Shown: positions 10,784 to 22,560, numbered from the stretch's first letter. The stretch is DNA of 64,000 bases from Pseudomonas fluorescens (GCF_002022275.1 NZ_MSDF01000016.1:572764-636763); one strand, 5' to 3'. The notes: generated by a model from the sequence alone, not told the origin. Made by a program: numbers and translations.

Positions 10784-11239
10784 TCAGGGGCGCTTGGCCG
10801 GTTGTTCAAGTTGTTCCAGGGCGGCCTCCAGGGCCAGTCGGTACCCGCTGGCGCCAAGGCCGCAGATCACACCTACCGCTACATCGGAGAAGTAGGAGTG
10901 ATGGCGGAAAGCTTCGCGTTTGTGCACGTTCGACAAATGCACTTCGATGAATGGGATGCTCACCGCCAGCAGCGCGTCACGTAATGCAACACTTGTATGC
11001 GTAAAAGCGGCGGGATTGATCAGGATAAAGTCCACGCCTTCGCCACGCGCGGCATGGATGCGATCAATCAATTCGTACTCGGCATTGCTTTGCAGGTAGA
11101 GCAGATGGTGGCCGGCTTCACGTGCCCTGCGTTCAAGATCGAGGTTGATCTGATCCAGGGTCACTGCCCCGTAGACGCCCGGTTCGCGGGTGCCGAGCAG
11201 GTTTAGGTTGGGTCCGTGAAGAACCAGTAAGGTCGCCAT
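10784..11239 (-). CDS. aroQ: Type II 3-dehydroquinate dehydratase
   Basis: Third step of the shikimate pathway: dehydrates 3-dehydroquinate. The 151 residues show the type II pattern: [19 protein letters not shown] (catalytic loop Arg and Tyr), [28 protein letters not shown], and [17 protein letters not shown]. It is the first gene of the aroQ-accB-accC operon, a conserved pairing in gammaproteobacteria. Confidence 0.97.
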   Translation of the reverse strand: MATLLVLHGPNLNLLGTREPGVYGAVTLDQINLDLERRAREAGHHLLYLQSNAEYELIDRIHAARGEGVDFILINPAAFTHTSVALRDALLAVSIPFIEVHLSNVHKREAFRHHSYFSDVAVGVICGLGASGYRLALEAALEQLEQPAKRP

Positions 11240-11282
11240 CGGCTGTTCCTTGTTATTGATGTGGGTACGGCAGAACCCGGCG

Positions 11283-11312
11283 ACTATGCCGCAAAGCCTT
11301 TGTGACTGTCCA
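11283..11312 (-). promoter_or_regulatory. Candidate sigma-70 promoter of aroQ-accBC
   Basis: On the minus strand TGGACA and CATAGT are separated by 18 bases, about 45 bases upstream of the aroQ ATG. Both hexamers match the consensus at four or five of six positions. The rest of the 315-base gap between aroQ and the chemoreceptor gene holds the REPIN at 11420 and no recognisable gene. Confidence 0.5.
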
Positions 11313-11419
11313 GTTCTATGCAGTAGGCGGCACGATTAGCGAGGATTGCGCAAAATTTGTGACTGGGCCCCGGATTCCGGTCATTGGCGATACGGTCTTG
11401 AGCCTGGCACAGATCCAAT

Positions 11420-11505
11420 GTGGGAGCTGGCTTGCCTGCGATGGCGGTATGTCAGTTAACAATAAGGTGCTGACCCACCGTCATCGCAGGCAAGCCAGCT
11501 CCCAC
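11420..11505 (+). repeat. REPIN (GTGGGAGCTGGC type)
   Basis: Inverted pair of REP copies (GTGGGAGCTGGCTTGCCTGC and its complement) around a spacer of about 40 bases. It lies between aroQ and the chemoreceptor gene. Confidence 0.92.
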
Positions 11506-11554
11506 ATTTTTGATCTCCATATGATTGTTGATCTTCATATGACGGGAGATTGGG

Positions 11555-13528
11555 TCAGACGCGGAAAGCTTTGACTGCCGTATTGAGCTGCCCACCCAGC
11601 ACCAACAAATGCTCACCCTGACTACGCCCCTGCCCGATACGCAGCAAATTATCCTCACCCAGCTGGTGAATCCGCTCGCTATTGTCACGAATCTCACTCA
11701 CGGCGCCACTCTGCTGCGCCGTCACATCGGCAATCCGCACGGCAGTGTCGGAAATAGTCTGGATCGCGCCGACAATCTCATCCAGCGCGCCATCCGCTGC
11801 CTGGGCTTGCTGCGCCGTGGCTTCGGCGTGTTCGACCTGCGCGCGCATGCCTTCCACCGACTGGCGGGCGGCCGTTTGCAGGCTGGCGATGAGGCCTTGA
11901 ATTTCAGCGGTGGCGCCTGCTGTGCGCTGCGCCAGCGAGCGCACTTCATCGGCGACTACGGCAAACCCGCGCCCGGCTTCACCGGCCCGCGCAGCCTCGA
12001 TGGCGGCGTTAAGGGCGAGTAAATTGGTCTGGTCGGCAATCGAGCGAATTACCGTCAGCACGCCGCCGATGGTGGCGGACTCTTCAGCGAGTTTCTCGAT
12101 CATCTGCGCGTTTTGCTGCACTTCTCCGACCAGCGCGTGCAAGCCTGTCAGGCTCAGGCCGATCACTCGCTGACCTTGCTCCACTGCCTGGCCCGCGCTG
12201 CGGCTGGCGCCGGCAGCCTGGCTGGCGTCACCGGCCACTTGCTGGATAGTCGCTTCCAGTTCACCCAGCGAATCACGAATCTGCGCGGTATCACCCGCCT
12301 GGCGCTCGGCGCCGTCATGCAGGCCGCTGCTCAGTTCGGCAAGGGCGCGACTGCTGCCGGCAACTTCCTCGGCATTGCCGCGAATGGTGCCGACCAAGTC
12401 CACCAGGTAAGCGCGTAGGCGGTTCAACGAGGCTTCGATGTCGTGCAGCTCGCGGTTGGTCTTGCCCAAGGCTATCGGCTGGCTGAAATCACCCTCGGCC
12501 CACGTCGACAGCGCCGGTGCCAGGCCGGTCAGCACCCGTGCCAGACGGCGTTGCAGGGTATCGATCAGCAGCGCAATCAGCAGGATCAGGCCGATCATCA
12601 CGCCTTGCATCAGGCGCACTTCGCCCTGGATCTTGCCGTGTTGCGCGCGCACTACCGGCTCCAGCCCGGCGATGGCGTGTTGTACGGCGGCGACTTTCAA
12701 CTGGGTGGCGGTGGCGAGGTCGGCGCGTTGCTGGATTTGCTCACGGGTGCGCTTGAGTTCGGCGGGGTAACGGGTCAGCAGGCTGTTGAGTTCGCGCTTG
12801 AGGTCAACGCCGGTGTCTTGCACTTCGGCTTTTTCGCTGTTTTCCAGGCCCATCATCGCGGAAAAATCATCGGTGCTGGATTCGCTGCTGGCTTTAACGC
12901 CGAGCAATGGCAGCTGCGCCAACAGGTCGGCCTGGGCGCGGATGCTGACAATTTCGCGCTCCACGTCATCGGCCAATTCCGCGCGCCCGCTGCTCACCAG
13001 CTTGTCGCGGGCCAGCGACAGTTTGCCCAGGTGCTGGGACGCGGTCAGCAGCGGCGGCAAGTAGCGCGCCGCGTCAGGCGAGTTGACGCCCGTGGCGTAC
13101 TGGCTCAATTGCTCCAGGTTCGCTCCCAGTTCACGCTCGGCTTGCAGCAGCAAGGCTTGCGGGTCGCCAGCCAGTTTTCCGGCGGCCAGCAGGTCGGTTT
13201 TGCTGAAGGCATCCAGGTCCACCAGGCTTGGGCGCAGGTTTTGCGCGAGGTCGGCGGGGAGCTCATCCAGATGCTGCAACAGGTTTTCCAGGCTTTGGCT
13301 GGCACTGCTCAAACGCAAGGCGTCGCCGCTGGCCAGGTAGTCGTCGATATTGCGCGCGGCCTGATTCTGGAAGGTCTGGGACAGGCCCAGGTAGCGCTCC
13401 ATCAACAAATAGGGACGCTCCAGCGCCCGTTGCGACCACCACAGCGTCGCCCCAAGTGCCAGGCACACGGCCACCAACAGGAGGGTATTGAGATTGGTCA
13501 GCAGCTTCAGGCGCATGCGTGGTTTCAA
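11555..13528 (-). CDS. ctpL: Methyl-accepting chemotaxis protein, CtpL-like
   Basis: Transmembrane chemoreceptor signalling to CheA/CheW. About 657 residues: first membrane helix near 9-30, a large all-helical periplasmic ligand domain (about 31-310), second helix near 308-328 ([15 protein letters not shown]), a HAMP domain, then the cytoplasmic hairpin whose tip reads [20 protein letters not shown]. The start may be TTG at 13528 or the ATG four codons on. Neighbours gcbA and aroQ match the surroundings of P. aeruginosa ctpL, a phosphate-responsive receptor; the ligand here is not shown by the sequence. The gene lies 41 bases after gcbA and may be cotranscribed. Confidence 0.85.
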   Translation of the reverse strand: MKPRMRLKLLTNLNTLLLVAVCLALGATLWWSQRALERPYLLMERYLGLSQTFQNQAARNIDDYLASGDALRLSSASQSLENLLQHLDELPADLAQNLRPSLVDLDAFSKTDLLAAGKLAGDPQALLLQAERELGANLEQLSQYATGVNSPDAARYLPPLLTASQHLGKLSLARDKLVSSGRAELADDVEREIVSIRAQADLLAQLPLLGVKASSESSTDDFSAMMGLENSEKAEVQDTGVDLKRELNSLLTRYPAELKRTREQIQQRADLATATQLKVAAVQHAIAGLEPVVRAQHGKIQGEVRLMQGVMIGLILLIALLIDTLQRRLARVLTGLAPALSTWAEGDFSQPIALGKTNRELHDIEASLNRLRAYLVDLVGTIRGNAEEVAGSSRALAELSSGLHDGAERQAGDTAQIRDSLGELEATIQQVAGDASQAAGASRSAGQAVEQGQRVIGLSLTGLHALVGEVQQNAQMIEKLAEESATIGGVLTVIRSIADQTNLLALNAAIEAARAGEAGRGFAVVADEVRSLAQRTAGATAEIQGLIASLQTAARQSVEGMRAQVEHAEATAQQAQAADGALDEIVGAIQTISDTAVRIADVTAQQSGAVSEIRDNSERIHQLGEDNLLRIGQGRSQGEHLLVLGGQLNTAVKAFRV

Positions 13529-13569
13529 CCGACAGCAAAAGATAAGTGCCTGAAGTTATTGCGTTTCCA

Positions 13570-15240
13570 TTACAGAGTTATGACGGAATCGGTGGATTCC
13601 GGTGAAAAGATGGCACTTTGCTTTGATGAGCGTGCGGCTTGCACGCGATTGCGCCCGGCATCCTTGGCGCGGTACAGCGCCTCGTCGGCCTGGGCCGCCA
13701 TCATCAAGCTGTCGGAGCCGTCGCACAGCTCCACCAGCCCGGCGCTGAACGTGCACCACAAATCCTGCGGTTGGGCGGGGTAGTGGATTTCGGCAAAACG
13801 CCCGCGGATTTCGTCCAGCACCTTGCAGGCCGATTCCAGGTCGGTGTCGGGCATTACGATGGCGAACTCTTCGCCGCCGTAGCGCCCGATAAAGTCGGTT
13901 TTGCGCAAACGCTGCTTGAGAAACAACGCGAGGCTTTTGATCACGCGGTCGCCCATGGGGTGGCCGTGGCTGTCGTTGACCCGCTTGAAGTGGTCAATGT
14001 CGAGCATGGCAAAGCTCAACGGCTTGTTCTCACGGCGCGCGCGGAAGCTGCAGTCTTCGAGCAATTGCAGGATATGGGTGTGGTTATACAGACCGGTCAG
14101 GCTGTCGCGCACCATCCGCGCCTTCAAGTTGCGCGCACGTGCGGCGCGGTTGCGCACGGTGGTGATCAGGTGGCGCGGCTTGATCGGCTTGGTGAGGAAG
14201 TCGTCGCCGCCTTCGCTCATGGCGTCCAGTTGCTTGTCCAGGTCATCTTCGGCCGACAGGTAAATGATCGGCACGCTGACATAACGGTCGTTGTGGCGAA
14301 TGACCTTGGCCAGTTCGGTGCCGGTACAGGCGGGCATATACATGTCGAGGATGATCAGGTCCGGCTGGAAGTCCGCCAGCTCGGCCATGGCCTGGATCGG
14401 CTCGATCAGAGTGCGCGTGACAATACCGGCGCTGTTGAGCAGGCGTTCGGTGTGCAGCGCCTGGGCCCGAGAGTCGTCGATGATCAGCACTTTGTACGGC
14501 TCGTACTGGGCCACGCAGGTCAGCACTTCGATCTTTTCCAGCAGGCTTGAGGCTTCCAGCGTGCCGGTGAGGAATTCCTGACCGCCCGCGCGCACGGCGG
14601 CAAGGCGGGTCGGCGTGTCGGTTTCATGCAGGCTGAAAAACAGCAGCGGCAGCTTTTGCTCCAGGCCTTCCTGGGCTTCGGCGGCCAGTTTGAGGCCCAG
14701 GCCTGCGCCGCAGAAATCCACGTCCATCACAATCGCCGAAGGCAAACGCTCGGCCATGGACGCACGAAACGCCGCCACGCTGTCGAGGGACTGCGCGCTC
14801 ATGCCAAAGAACTCCAGCTGCTTGGCCAGGCGTTCGGCGCGGTCGTGATCGGCCAGCATTACGTAGATCGGCTTGCGCATCGGCGGCAGGAAGGTTTGTT
14901 CCAGCTGGTCGCCTTGGCGCAAGCCGGTACGGGACAGCCGCTGCATCAGGCGGTTGAGTTCGGTGATCAGTTGGCTGCTCAGACGGCCGCGATTGTCATC
15001 CACGGCCTTGAGGGACTCTCCGATGTGCCGCGCCAGTTGGCCGTGCTCCGGCTGCTCGAAGCGCTCGGCAAAGCGCAGCAGGCGCAGGTTCGCTTCGCTG
15101 AGTTCGGAAAAATCGGCGTTCGACCATTCGCTGCGTTGCAGGCGCTGCCAGATCTCAAGAATTTGACGTGCCTGATGAATTACCCGCTGGGCAAAATGGT
15201 GCTTGAGACGCTCACGGCTGGGGTCTTCTGGCTCGGTCAT
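13570..15240 (-). CDS. gcbA: Diguanylate cyclase with two receiver domains, GcbA
   Basis: Makes cyclic di-GMP; GcbA of P. fluorescens and P. aeruginosa promotes attachment and biofilm formation. In 556 residues: an N-terminal helical, Hpt-like region (1-115), a first receiver (about 124-240, Asp near 173-175), a second receiver (about 250-365, DD near 255, Asp299, Lys351) and a GGDEF domain. The active site is RYGGEEF (GGEEF at 455-459) with an intact inhibitory site RKTD at 446-449, so an active, product-inhibited cyclase is expected. It is divergent from the DUF2333 gene across a gap of 298 bases. Confidence 0.93.
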   Translation of the reverse strand: MTEPEDPSRERLKHHFAQRVIHQARQILEIWQRLQRSEWSNADFSELSEANLRLLRFAERFEQPEHGQLARHIGESLKAVDDNRGRLSSQLITELNRLMQRLSRTGLRQGDQLEQTFLPPMRKPIYVMLADHDRAERLAKQLEFFGMSAQSLDSVAAFRASMAERLPSAIVMDVDFCGAGLGLKLAAEAQEGLEQKLPLLFFSLHETDTPTRLAAVRAGGQEFLTGTLEASSLLEKIEVLTCVAQYEPYKVLIIDDSRAQALHTERLLNSAGIVTRTLIEPIQAMAELADFQPDLIILDMYMPACTGTELAKVIRHNDRYVSVPIIYLSAEDDLDKQLDAMSEGGDDFLTKPIKPRHLITTVRNRAARARNLKARMVRDSLTGLYNHTHILQLLEDCSFRARRENKPLSFAMLDIDHFKRVNDSHGHPMGDRVIKSLALFLKQRLRKTDFIGRYGGEEFAIVMPDTDLESACKVLDEIRGRFAEIHYPAQPQDLWCTFSAGLVELCDGSDSLMMAAQADEALYRAKDAGRNRVQAARSSKQSAIFSPESTDSVITL

Positions 15241-15538
15241 ATCCTGACTACTAGTGAGGGTGCATGCTGAGGTCGACTGATGGCTCTATGCTAGCACCTC
15301 TTCTCCGTTACATGAGTGTCATACGTCAATTAAGTACACGCGGGTGTCATTCAGTTTTTGACCTGATGGTCGCGCAGCGTAAAAAGCGTGCATCCTTTAT
15401 AGTCCAGGCTTTGTCGCGCGCCACTTTCGTGAAAAGCCCCGCACCGACGGGCACGATGGGGTAGGGTTGTGGTCGGAGTGTTTGAACGCACCCGGACCAT
15501 TGACGTGCATGTACTCAAGTGATTGAAAGGATATCGCC

Positions 15539-16606
15539 ATGCTGGACTGGAAAAATCGTGCAGGAGCCGCCAAAGGCCCCGCCCCTGAGCCCAAATCGGC
15601 CAACCGCGGCTATTTTCGCAACCTGCTCATGAGCAAAGCCTTGCTCAGCGTGCTGGTCTTGTACCTGTTGGTCACCGGTGGCCTGGGGTGGTACTGGAGC
15701 GAAGAGCCAGCGCTGTTCCCGGTTCAGCAAAATGCCCAACTGGCCGCTGAAAAAGACGGCAAGCAGATGGTAGTGGGCTTCACTACTGTAGAAACCCTCA
15801 AGACCGTGGCTGGCACCTTGCTGAGCAAGCCAGGCGGCTACATTTCCAACGACCGTTTCCCGCCAGGCCTGTGGATGGACAACATGCCGAGCTGGGAATA
15901 CGGCGTGCTGGTGCAGGTGCGTGACCTGACTCGCGCCCTGCGTAAAGATTTCGCCCGTTCGCAGTCCCAGTCGGCTGAAGACGCGGATTTGGCCAAGGCC
16001 GAGCCGCGTTTCAACTTCGACAACAAGAGCTGGGTGCTGCCGTCCAGCGAGTCGGAATATCAGGAAGGCATCAATTCCCTGAGCCGTTACGAGGCGCGCC
16101 TCTCCGACCCGAATCAACGCGGCGCTTTGTTCTATGCGCGTGCTGACAACCTGAACAACTGGCTGGGTGACGTCGCCACTCGCTTGGGTTCGTTGTCGCA
16201 ACGCCTGTCGGCCAGCGTGGGTCGGGTCAAGCTCAATACCGCACTGAAAACCGAGGCCCTCGCGCCGGGTGAAGTGCCGCAGCTGGACGAAGAAATCGTC
16301 GAAACCCCGTGGATGCAGATCGACAACGTGTTCTACGAAGCCCGTGGTCAGGCGTGGGCCTTGTCCCATTTGCTGCGCGCCATTGAGGTCGACTTTGCCG
16401 ACGTGCTGGCCAAGAAAAACGCCACCGTCAGCGTGCGTCAGATCATTCGTGAGTTGGAGGCCTCGCAGGAACCGGTTTGGAGCCCTATGATCCTTAATGG
16501 CAGTGGCTTTGGCATTCTCGCCAACCACTCGCTGGTCATGGCCAATTACATTTCCCGGGCAAACGCTGCAGTTATAGATTTGCGTCAGCTCCTCAACCAG
16601 GGGTGA
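15539..16606 (+). CDS. DUF2333 family inner-membrane protein
   Basis: Function unknown. The 355-residue product has a short cytoplasmic N-terminus, one membrane anchor (about 32-52, ALLSVLVLYLLVTGGLGWYW) and a long, probably periplasmic, mostly helical domain. GAAAGGA supports the ATG at 15539. The stop TGA shares its last base with the ATG of the next gene, so the Nudix hydrolase is translationally coupled. The same DUF2333-Nudix pair occurs beside gcbA in other pseudomonads. Confidence 0.88.
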   Translation: MLDWKNRAGAAKGPAPEPKSANRGYFRNLLMSKALLSVLVLYLLVTGGLGWYWSEEPALFPVQQNAQLAAEKDGKQMVVGFTTVETLKTVAGTLLSKPGGYISNDRFPPGLWMDNMPSWEYGVLVQVRDLTRALRKDFARSQSQSAEDADLAKAEPRFNFDNKSWVLPSSESEYQEGINSLSRYEARLSDPNQRGALFYARADNLNNWLGDVATRLGSLSQRLSASVGRVKLNTALKTEALAPGEVPQLDEEIVETPWMQIDNVFYEARGQAWALSHLLRAIEVDFADVLAKKNATVSVRQIIRELEASQEPVWSPMILNGSGFGILANHSLVMANYISRANAAVIDLRQLLNQG

Positions 16607-17145
16607 TGATGGACGCTATTCAAAAGGAGGCTGCGCACCGCGCGGCCTCTGATGCTGAACGAATCTGCTGGGTCGACGAACAGGACAACCTGCTCGGCGC
16701 CCTGGTCAGGTCCGACCTTCGCCAGCGCGGCCTGATCGGCCGTTGCACCTTTATCTTTCTGTTCAATTCAGCCGGTGAGCTGTGTGTGCATCGACGCACC
16801 CTGAGCAAAGCCATGTACCCGGGGTTCTGGGATACGGCGGCCGGCGGGATGGTGGCGGAGGGCGAATCCTACGGATTATCGGCGGCCCGGGAGCTGGAAG
16901 AAGAGCTGGGCGTTGCCGGGGTGGAGTTGACCGAGCACGACCATTTCTACTTTGAAGACGGTGACAGCAAGCTGTGGTGCAAATCCTACTCGGCGATCTG
17001 GGACGGCCCGCTGCACCTGCAGCCCGAAGAAGTCATGGAGGCGCGCTTTTTACCCCTTGAAATTGTCCTGCAGGAGGCTGAACAAAAGCCTTACTGCCCG
17101 GACGCACAAGAGGGCTTGCGCCGCTATCTGGCCTCACGTCGCTAA
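16606..17145 (+). CDS. Nudix hydrolase (YfcD-like)
   Basis: Hydrolase of a nucleoside-diphosphate-linked substrate, identity unknown. The 179 residues contain a complete Nudix box, GMVAEGESYGLSAARELEEE followed by LGV, giving the required Gx5Ex7REUxEExGU pattern near 80-103. The first part resembles the IPP-isomerase/YfcD branch (HRRTLSKAMYPGFWD). Three start codons stand in a row (GTG 16603, ATG 16606, ATG 16609); the ATG overlapping the upstream stop is preferred. It forms an operon with DUF2333. Confidence 0.9.
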   Translation: MMDAIQKEAAHRAASDAERICWVDEQDNLLGALVRSDLRQRGLIGRCTFIFLFNSAGELCVHRRTLSKAMYPGFWDTAAGGMVAEGESYGLSAARELEEELGVAGVELTEHDHFYFEDGDSKLWCKSYSAIWDGPLHLQPEEVMEARFLPLEIVLQEAEQKPYCPDAQEGLRRYLASRR

Positions 17146-17340
17146 AGTTGCATAAATTGGCGCCATTTGACCCTTAGCAAGCCGGCTTTTTGCCGTTACA
17201 CTGCGCGACTTTTCACCCGAACCACCCTGCTATTAGGTGTAGGCAGGTTCGGTAGCGCTGCCCCTGCCTGAGTGGGGCTTCGCGGTCGGCCACCTCTTTG
17301 CAGGTACCGATCAGTCTTTGTCCTCCCAAGAGGATTGCCG

Positions 17341-17712
17341 GTGGCCAAAAAAGCCGCATCCTTCGCCGCCCTTGGTGGCCTGGTATTTTCCACCGACGCA
17401 GGTCGACACTGCCCGGACTGTCGTCAGCCCGTGGACGCGTGCACCTGCAAACAGACCCTGATCCCTGAAGGCGACGGTATTGCCCGCGTGCGACGCGAGA
17501 GCAAAGGCCGTGGCGGCAAGACGGTGACCACCATCACCGGCGTGCCCCTGGCCGAAGAGGCCTTGAAGGAACTGGCCACCACGCTGAAAAAGCGTTGTGG
17601 CACCGGTGGCGCCCTTAAAGAAGGTGTCATCGAAATTCAGGGCGATCACGTCGAGTTGCTGTTGGCCGAACTGATCAAGCTCGGTTACAAGGCCAAGAAG
17701 TCCGGCGGCTGA
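17341..17712 (+). CDS. yciH: SUI1/eIF1-like translation factor (YciH family)
   Basis: Bacterial homologue of eukaryotic initiation factor 1, thought to bind the 30S subunit and influence start-codon fidelity. The 123-residue protein starts at GTG 17341, six bases after AGGA; the frame is open further up but lacks a ribosome site. A small N-terminal Cys cluster (CPDCRQPVDACTC) could bind a metal. The SUI1 domain spans about 50-120 (GRGGKTVTTITGVPL and GGALKEGVIEIQGDHVE). It is on the same strand as speA, 143 bases upstream of it. Confidence 0.93.
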   Translation: MAKKAASFAALGGLVFSTDAGRHCPDCRQPVDACTCKQTLIPEGDGIARVRRESKGRGGKTVTTITGVPLAEEALKELATTLKKRCGTGGALKEGVIEIQGDHVELLLAELIKLGYKAKKSGG

Positions 17713-17855
17713 AAGCCTCTTCCAGACCTGTGTCTAAACTCTGTCCTGCAAGTGAGGTCTACCTCCCTTACAGGCAAATCGTCATTTTCATTCTTTAGAC
17801 TGCGCCAGCCTCAAACGAGGGGCGGCGCCTTCGCCTTCATTTATAGGGGACTTCG

Positions 17856-19769
<1,914 letters not shown>

Positions 19770-19791
19770 GCTGAATTGACACAAATCCCCT

Positions 19792-19878
19792 GTGGGAGCG
19801 GGCTTGCCCGCGATGGCGATGTATCAGTGCAGATTTTTTTGCCTGACACACCGCTATCGCAGGCAAGCCAGCTCCCAC
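19792..19878 (+). repeat. REPIN after speA
   Basis: Inverted REP pair with unequal arms: GTGGGAGCGGGCTTGCCCGC on the left and the complement of GTGGGAGCTGGCTTGCCTGC on the right. A run of seven T lies inside the spacer. It may serve as the speA 3' stabiliser. Confidence 0.9.
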
Positions 19879-19923
19879 ATGTGGACCTTCGTTTGGTAGT
19901 ACCTTCCGTGTGAGGTCTGAACG

Positions 19924-20817
19924 ATGTCGAGCAAACTCCTGCAAGCATTCACCCTCGCATTCGCCGCATGCCTCGCGGCCTGCTCCCCGATCAAAGTGCT
20001 CAACGCACTCACCCCCTCCAGCACCTTCAGCAAAACCTCGGCCATCGCTTACGGCGATGACCCACGGCAAAAGCTCGACATCTACCGCCCGGCCCCGGCC
20101 GTGACCAATGCCCCCGTCGTCGTGTTTTTCTACGGCGGCAGCTGGAACAGCGGCTCCAAAGATGACTACAGTTTCGTCGGCGAAGCCCTGGCCTCGCGCG
20201 GTATCGTGGTGGTCATCGCCGATTACCGGCTCTACCCCCAGGTGCGTTACCCCGCGTTTCTTCAGGACAACGCCAAAGCGGTGGCCTGGACGCACCAGCA
20301 CATCGCCGACTACGGCGCCGACCCCACGCAGATGTATGTAATGGGCCACAGCTCCGGCGCTTATAACGCGTCGATGCTGGCGCTGGATCCGCGTTGGCTG
20401 AACGCCGTAGGCTTGTCGCCTTCAATCTTCAAAGGCTGGATCGGTCTTGCCGGGCCGTATGATTTCCTGCCGATTGAAAACCGCGACGTGCGGCCGGTGT
20501 TTTTCTTTCCGGACTCGCCGCCGGATTCCCAGCCGATCAACCACGTCAGCGCCGCTGCACCGCCAAGTCTGTTGATCGCCTCGAGGGACGACGACCTGGT
20601 CAACCCCACGCGCAATACCGGTGGGCTAGCCAATAAACTGCGGGCAGCGGGTGTGTCGGTTGAGGAGTTCTACTTCACCAGGACCAGCCACGCGACGCTG
20701 GTGGCGTCTATCGCCAAGCCGCTGCGCTGGCTCGCACCCGTGCTGGACCGCGTAACAGCGTTTATCCAAGCCACTGATTCTGCCGGTTCAAGCGCCAGGC
20801 AATCGCCCACAAAGTGA
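19924..20817 (+). CDS. Lipoprotein alpha/beta hydrolase (esterase-like)
   Basis: Probable outer-membrane or periplasmic esterase, substrate unknown. The 297 residues carry a lipoprotein signal (LAAC, Cys near 21), the oxyanion motif FFYGGSWNSGS near 62, the nucleophile elbow GHSSGAYN near 140, and candidates for the acid (RDDDLVNP) and His (TSHATLVAS) of the triad. It resembles the BD-FAE/carboxylesterase group. A GAGGT ribosome site precedes ATG 19924. Its 3' end overlaps the convergent MATE gene by 56 bases. Confidence 0.88.
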   Translation: MSSKLLQAFTLAFAACLAACSPIKVLNALTPSSTFSKTSAIAYGDDPRQKLDIYRPAPAVTNAPVVVFFYGGSWNSGSKDDYSFVGEALASRGIVVVIADYRLYPQVRYPAFLQDNAKAVAWTHQHIADYGADPTQMYVMGHSSGAYNASMLALDPRWLNAVGLSPSIFKGWIGLAGPYDFLPIENRDVRPVFFFPDSPPDSQPINHVSAAAPPSLLIASRDDDLVNPTRNTGGLANKLRAAGVSVEEFYFTRTSHATLVASIAKPLRWLAPVLDRVTAFIQATDSAGSSARQSPTK

Positions 20818-22099
20818 GGCTGCGCAAGGCCATGAACAGCAGGAACGTCAGCCACAGGCCGTGGTTGCCCAGGCCCTGCAAGGCCCAGGCGACTGGCAGC
20901 GTCAGTAGTACGGTGAGCAACATGCCGTTGCGCATTTCGCGGGCGCGGGTGGCGCCGATGAACAGGCCGTCGAGCAGGTAACTCCACACGGCAATCAATG
21001 GCAGTACTGCCAGATACGGCAGGTAGAGATCGGCGGTTTCGCGCACGCTGGGGATATCGGTCTGCATGGCGATAAACACATGCCCCGCGACCGTAAACAG
21101 CAGCGCGAAGCCAACACTGGCGATCAGTGACCAGCCGCCTGCCACCACCAGGGAACGACGCAGCGACTGGCGGTCGTGCGCGCCGATGGCATGGCCGCAC
21201 AGCGCTTCGACCGCGTGGGCCAGGCCGTCCAGCGCGTGGGCGGTCAGCAGCAGGCCGTTGAGCAGCAAGGCGTTGGCGGCCACGGTGGCATCGCCCAGCC
21301 GCGCGCCTTGCACCGTGATCATGAAAAATACCGATTGCAGCGCGAGGCTGCGGATAAAAATGTCACGGTTGACCGCCAGCAGCGGACGCCAGCTCTCCCA
21401 CACCTTCAAGGCCGCCCAGGCGATATGCCCGGGGTAGGCGCGCAGGGCTTTTTGCGTCAGGGCCAGGCCGAGCAGGGCGCCGGTCCATTCCGCCACGACG
21501 GAGGCGCGGGCCGAACCGACCACGCCCCAGTCCAGCCCGAGGACGAACCACAGGTTCAGGGCGATATTCACCAGGTTTGTCGTCAGCAAAATCGCCAGCG
21601 GCGCACGCGCGTTTTGTGTGCCGAGGAACCAGCCGACCAAGGCATAGCTGGCGAGTGCGGCGGGCAAGCCAAATAGCCGGGTGTGGAAAAAGTCCTGAGT
21701 CAGTTGATTGAGCTCGGGGGATGGCTGCATCCATTCCAGCGCCAGATGGCTCAGGGGAATGCCCACCGTGCCCAGCAGCATCGCCAGCCCCAGCGCGAGC
21801 AACAAACCCTGCAACAGGATCTGCCGCAATGCCGCGCCATCGTTACGCCCGGCAGCCTGGGCGGCGAAACCGGTGGAGCCCATGCGCAGAAAACCCATGG
21901 CCCAGGCGAGGAAGGTATACAGGCTGGCGCCGACGGCCACGGCGCCGAGCTGGTGAGCGTGGGGCAGGTGGCCGATGACCATGCTGTCGACCAGCGCCAC
22001 CAGCGGCACCGAGATATTCGACAGGATCATCGGCGCGGCCAGGGCCCAGACGCGGCGATGGGTGGGGCGGTGGCGCCAGTCGGTGAGCAGGGTGGTCAT
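20762..22099 (-). CDS. MATE family efflux transporter (DinF-like)
   Basis: Inner-membrane cation/drug antiporter with about 12 membrane helices over 445 residues. Landmarks are WALAAPMILSNISVPLVALVDS near 20 and FAAQAAGRNDGAAL near 80; the closest relatives are DinF-type MATE proteins. An upstream frame continues to 22297 but is REPIN sequence; ATG 22099 has GGAG eight bases before it. The substrate cannot be told from sequence. It is convergent with the esterase gene. Confidence 0.93.
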   Translation of the reverse strand: MTTLLTDWRHRPTHRRVWALAAPMILSNISVPLVALVDSMVIGHLPHAHQLGAVAVGASLYTFLAWAMGFLRMGSTGFAAQAAGRNDGAALRQILLQGLLLALGLAMLLGTVGIPLSHLALEWMQPSPELNQLTQDFFHTRLFGLPAALASYALVGWFLGTQNARAPLAILLTTNLVNIALNLWFVLGLDWGVVGSARASVVAEWTGALLGLALTQKALRAYPGHIAWAALKVWESWRPLLAVNRDIFIRSLALQSVFFMITVQGARLGDATVAANALLLNGLLLTAHALDGLAHAVEALCGHAIGAHDRQSLRRSLVVAGGWSLIASVGFALLFTVAGHVFIAMQTDIPSVRETADLYLPYLAVLPLIAVWSYLLDGLFIGATRAREMRNGMLLTVLLTLPVAWALQGLGNHGLWLTFLLFMALRSLTLWAIAWRLNRQNQWLG

Positions 22100-22158
22100 G
22101 GAGGCTCCTTCGGGGGAGCCGCATTGTAACCATCCCTCATCCACAGAGGAGATCCAAT

Positions 22159-22246
22159 GTGGGAGCTGGCTTGCCTGCGATAGCGGTAGGTCAGCGACTG
22201 GATGTTTGGCTGACCCACCGCCATCGCGGGCAAGCCCGGCTCCCAC
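22159..22246 (+). repeat. REPIN upstream of the MATE gene
   Basis: Inverted REP pair: GTGGGAGCTGGCTTGCCTGC on the left, complement of GTGGGAGCCGGGCTTGCCCG on the right. It lies between the MATE gene start and the stop of the next minus-strand gene, so it is in a leader or intergenic transcript. Confidence 0.9.
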
Positions 22247-22269
22247 AGGAGATGGGGGAGGTTTGGCGA

Positions 22270-22560
22270 TTAGTGGACGACCCAGCTCAGCAGCCACAGC
22301 CCCAGCATCAACCAGATGATGCCCATGATGATCGACGCCCGCATGAAGGCGCGTACGGCTGAGTACAACAGCATCAGGCCGATGATCAGGATGACGATGC
22401 TGATGATCGAAGTGTCCATGCCCAGGGCGCGGGACATGCCTGCGAGGAAGTCGCCGCCGGCATTGGAGAGCATATTGAACAGCCCGCTGAAGAACTCAAC
22501 GACGTTGTGGATGATGAAGCCGAGTGCGTGACCCAGCCATCCGAAAAAGTCTGTCTGCAT
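22270..22560 (-). CDS. Small membrane protein of unknown function
   Basis: The 96-residue product is not recognised. It has an amphipathic N-terminal stretch (about 5-30, GWLGHALGFIIHNVVEFFSG) and two strong membrane helices (about 50-67 and 74-94, IIMGIIWLMLGLWLLSWVV). A plausible ATG lies at 22560. It is a single gene on the minus strand with a REPIN just past its stop. Codon usage is like its neighbours. Confidence 0.75.
   Translation of the reverse strand: MQTDFFGWLGHALGFIIHNVVEFFSGLFNMLSNAGGDFLAGMSRALGMDTSIISIVILIIGLMLLYSAVRAFMRASIIMGIIWLMLGLWLLSWVVH

Noticed and set aside
11302..11574. A 90-codon plus-strand frame in the aroQ-chemoreceptor gap
   Set aside because: Much of its translation is the REP-derived stretch seen at other REPINs, so it is not a gene.
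22099..22297. N-terminal extension of the MATE transporter
   Set aside because: Encoded by REPIN sequence; the internal ATG has a proper ribosome site and matches the family start.
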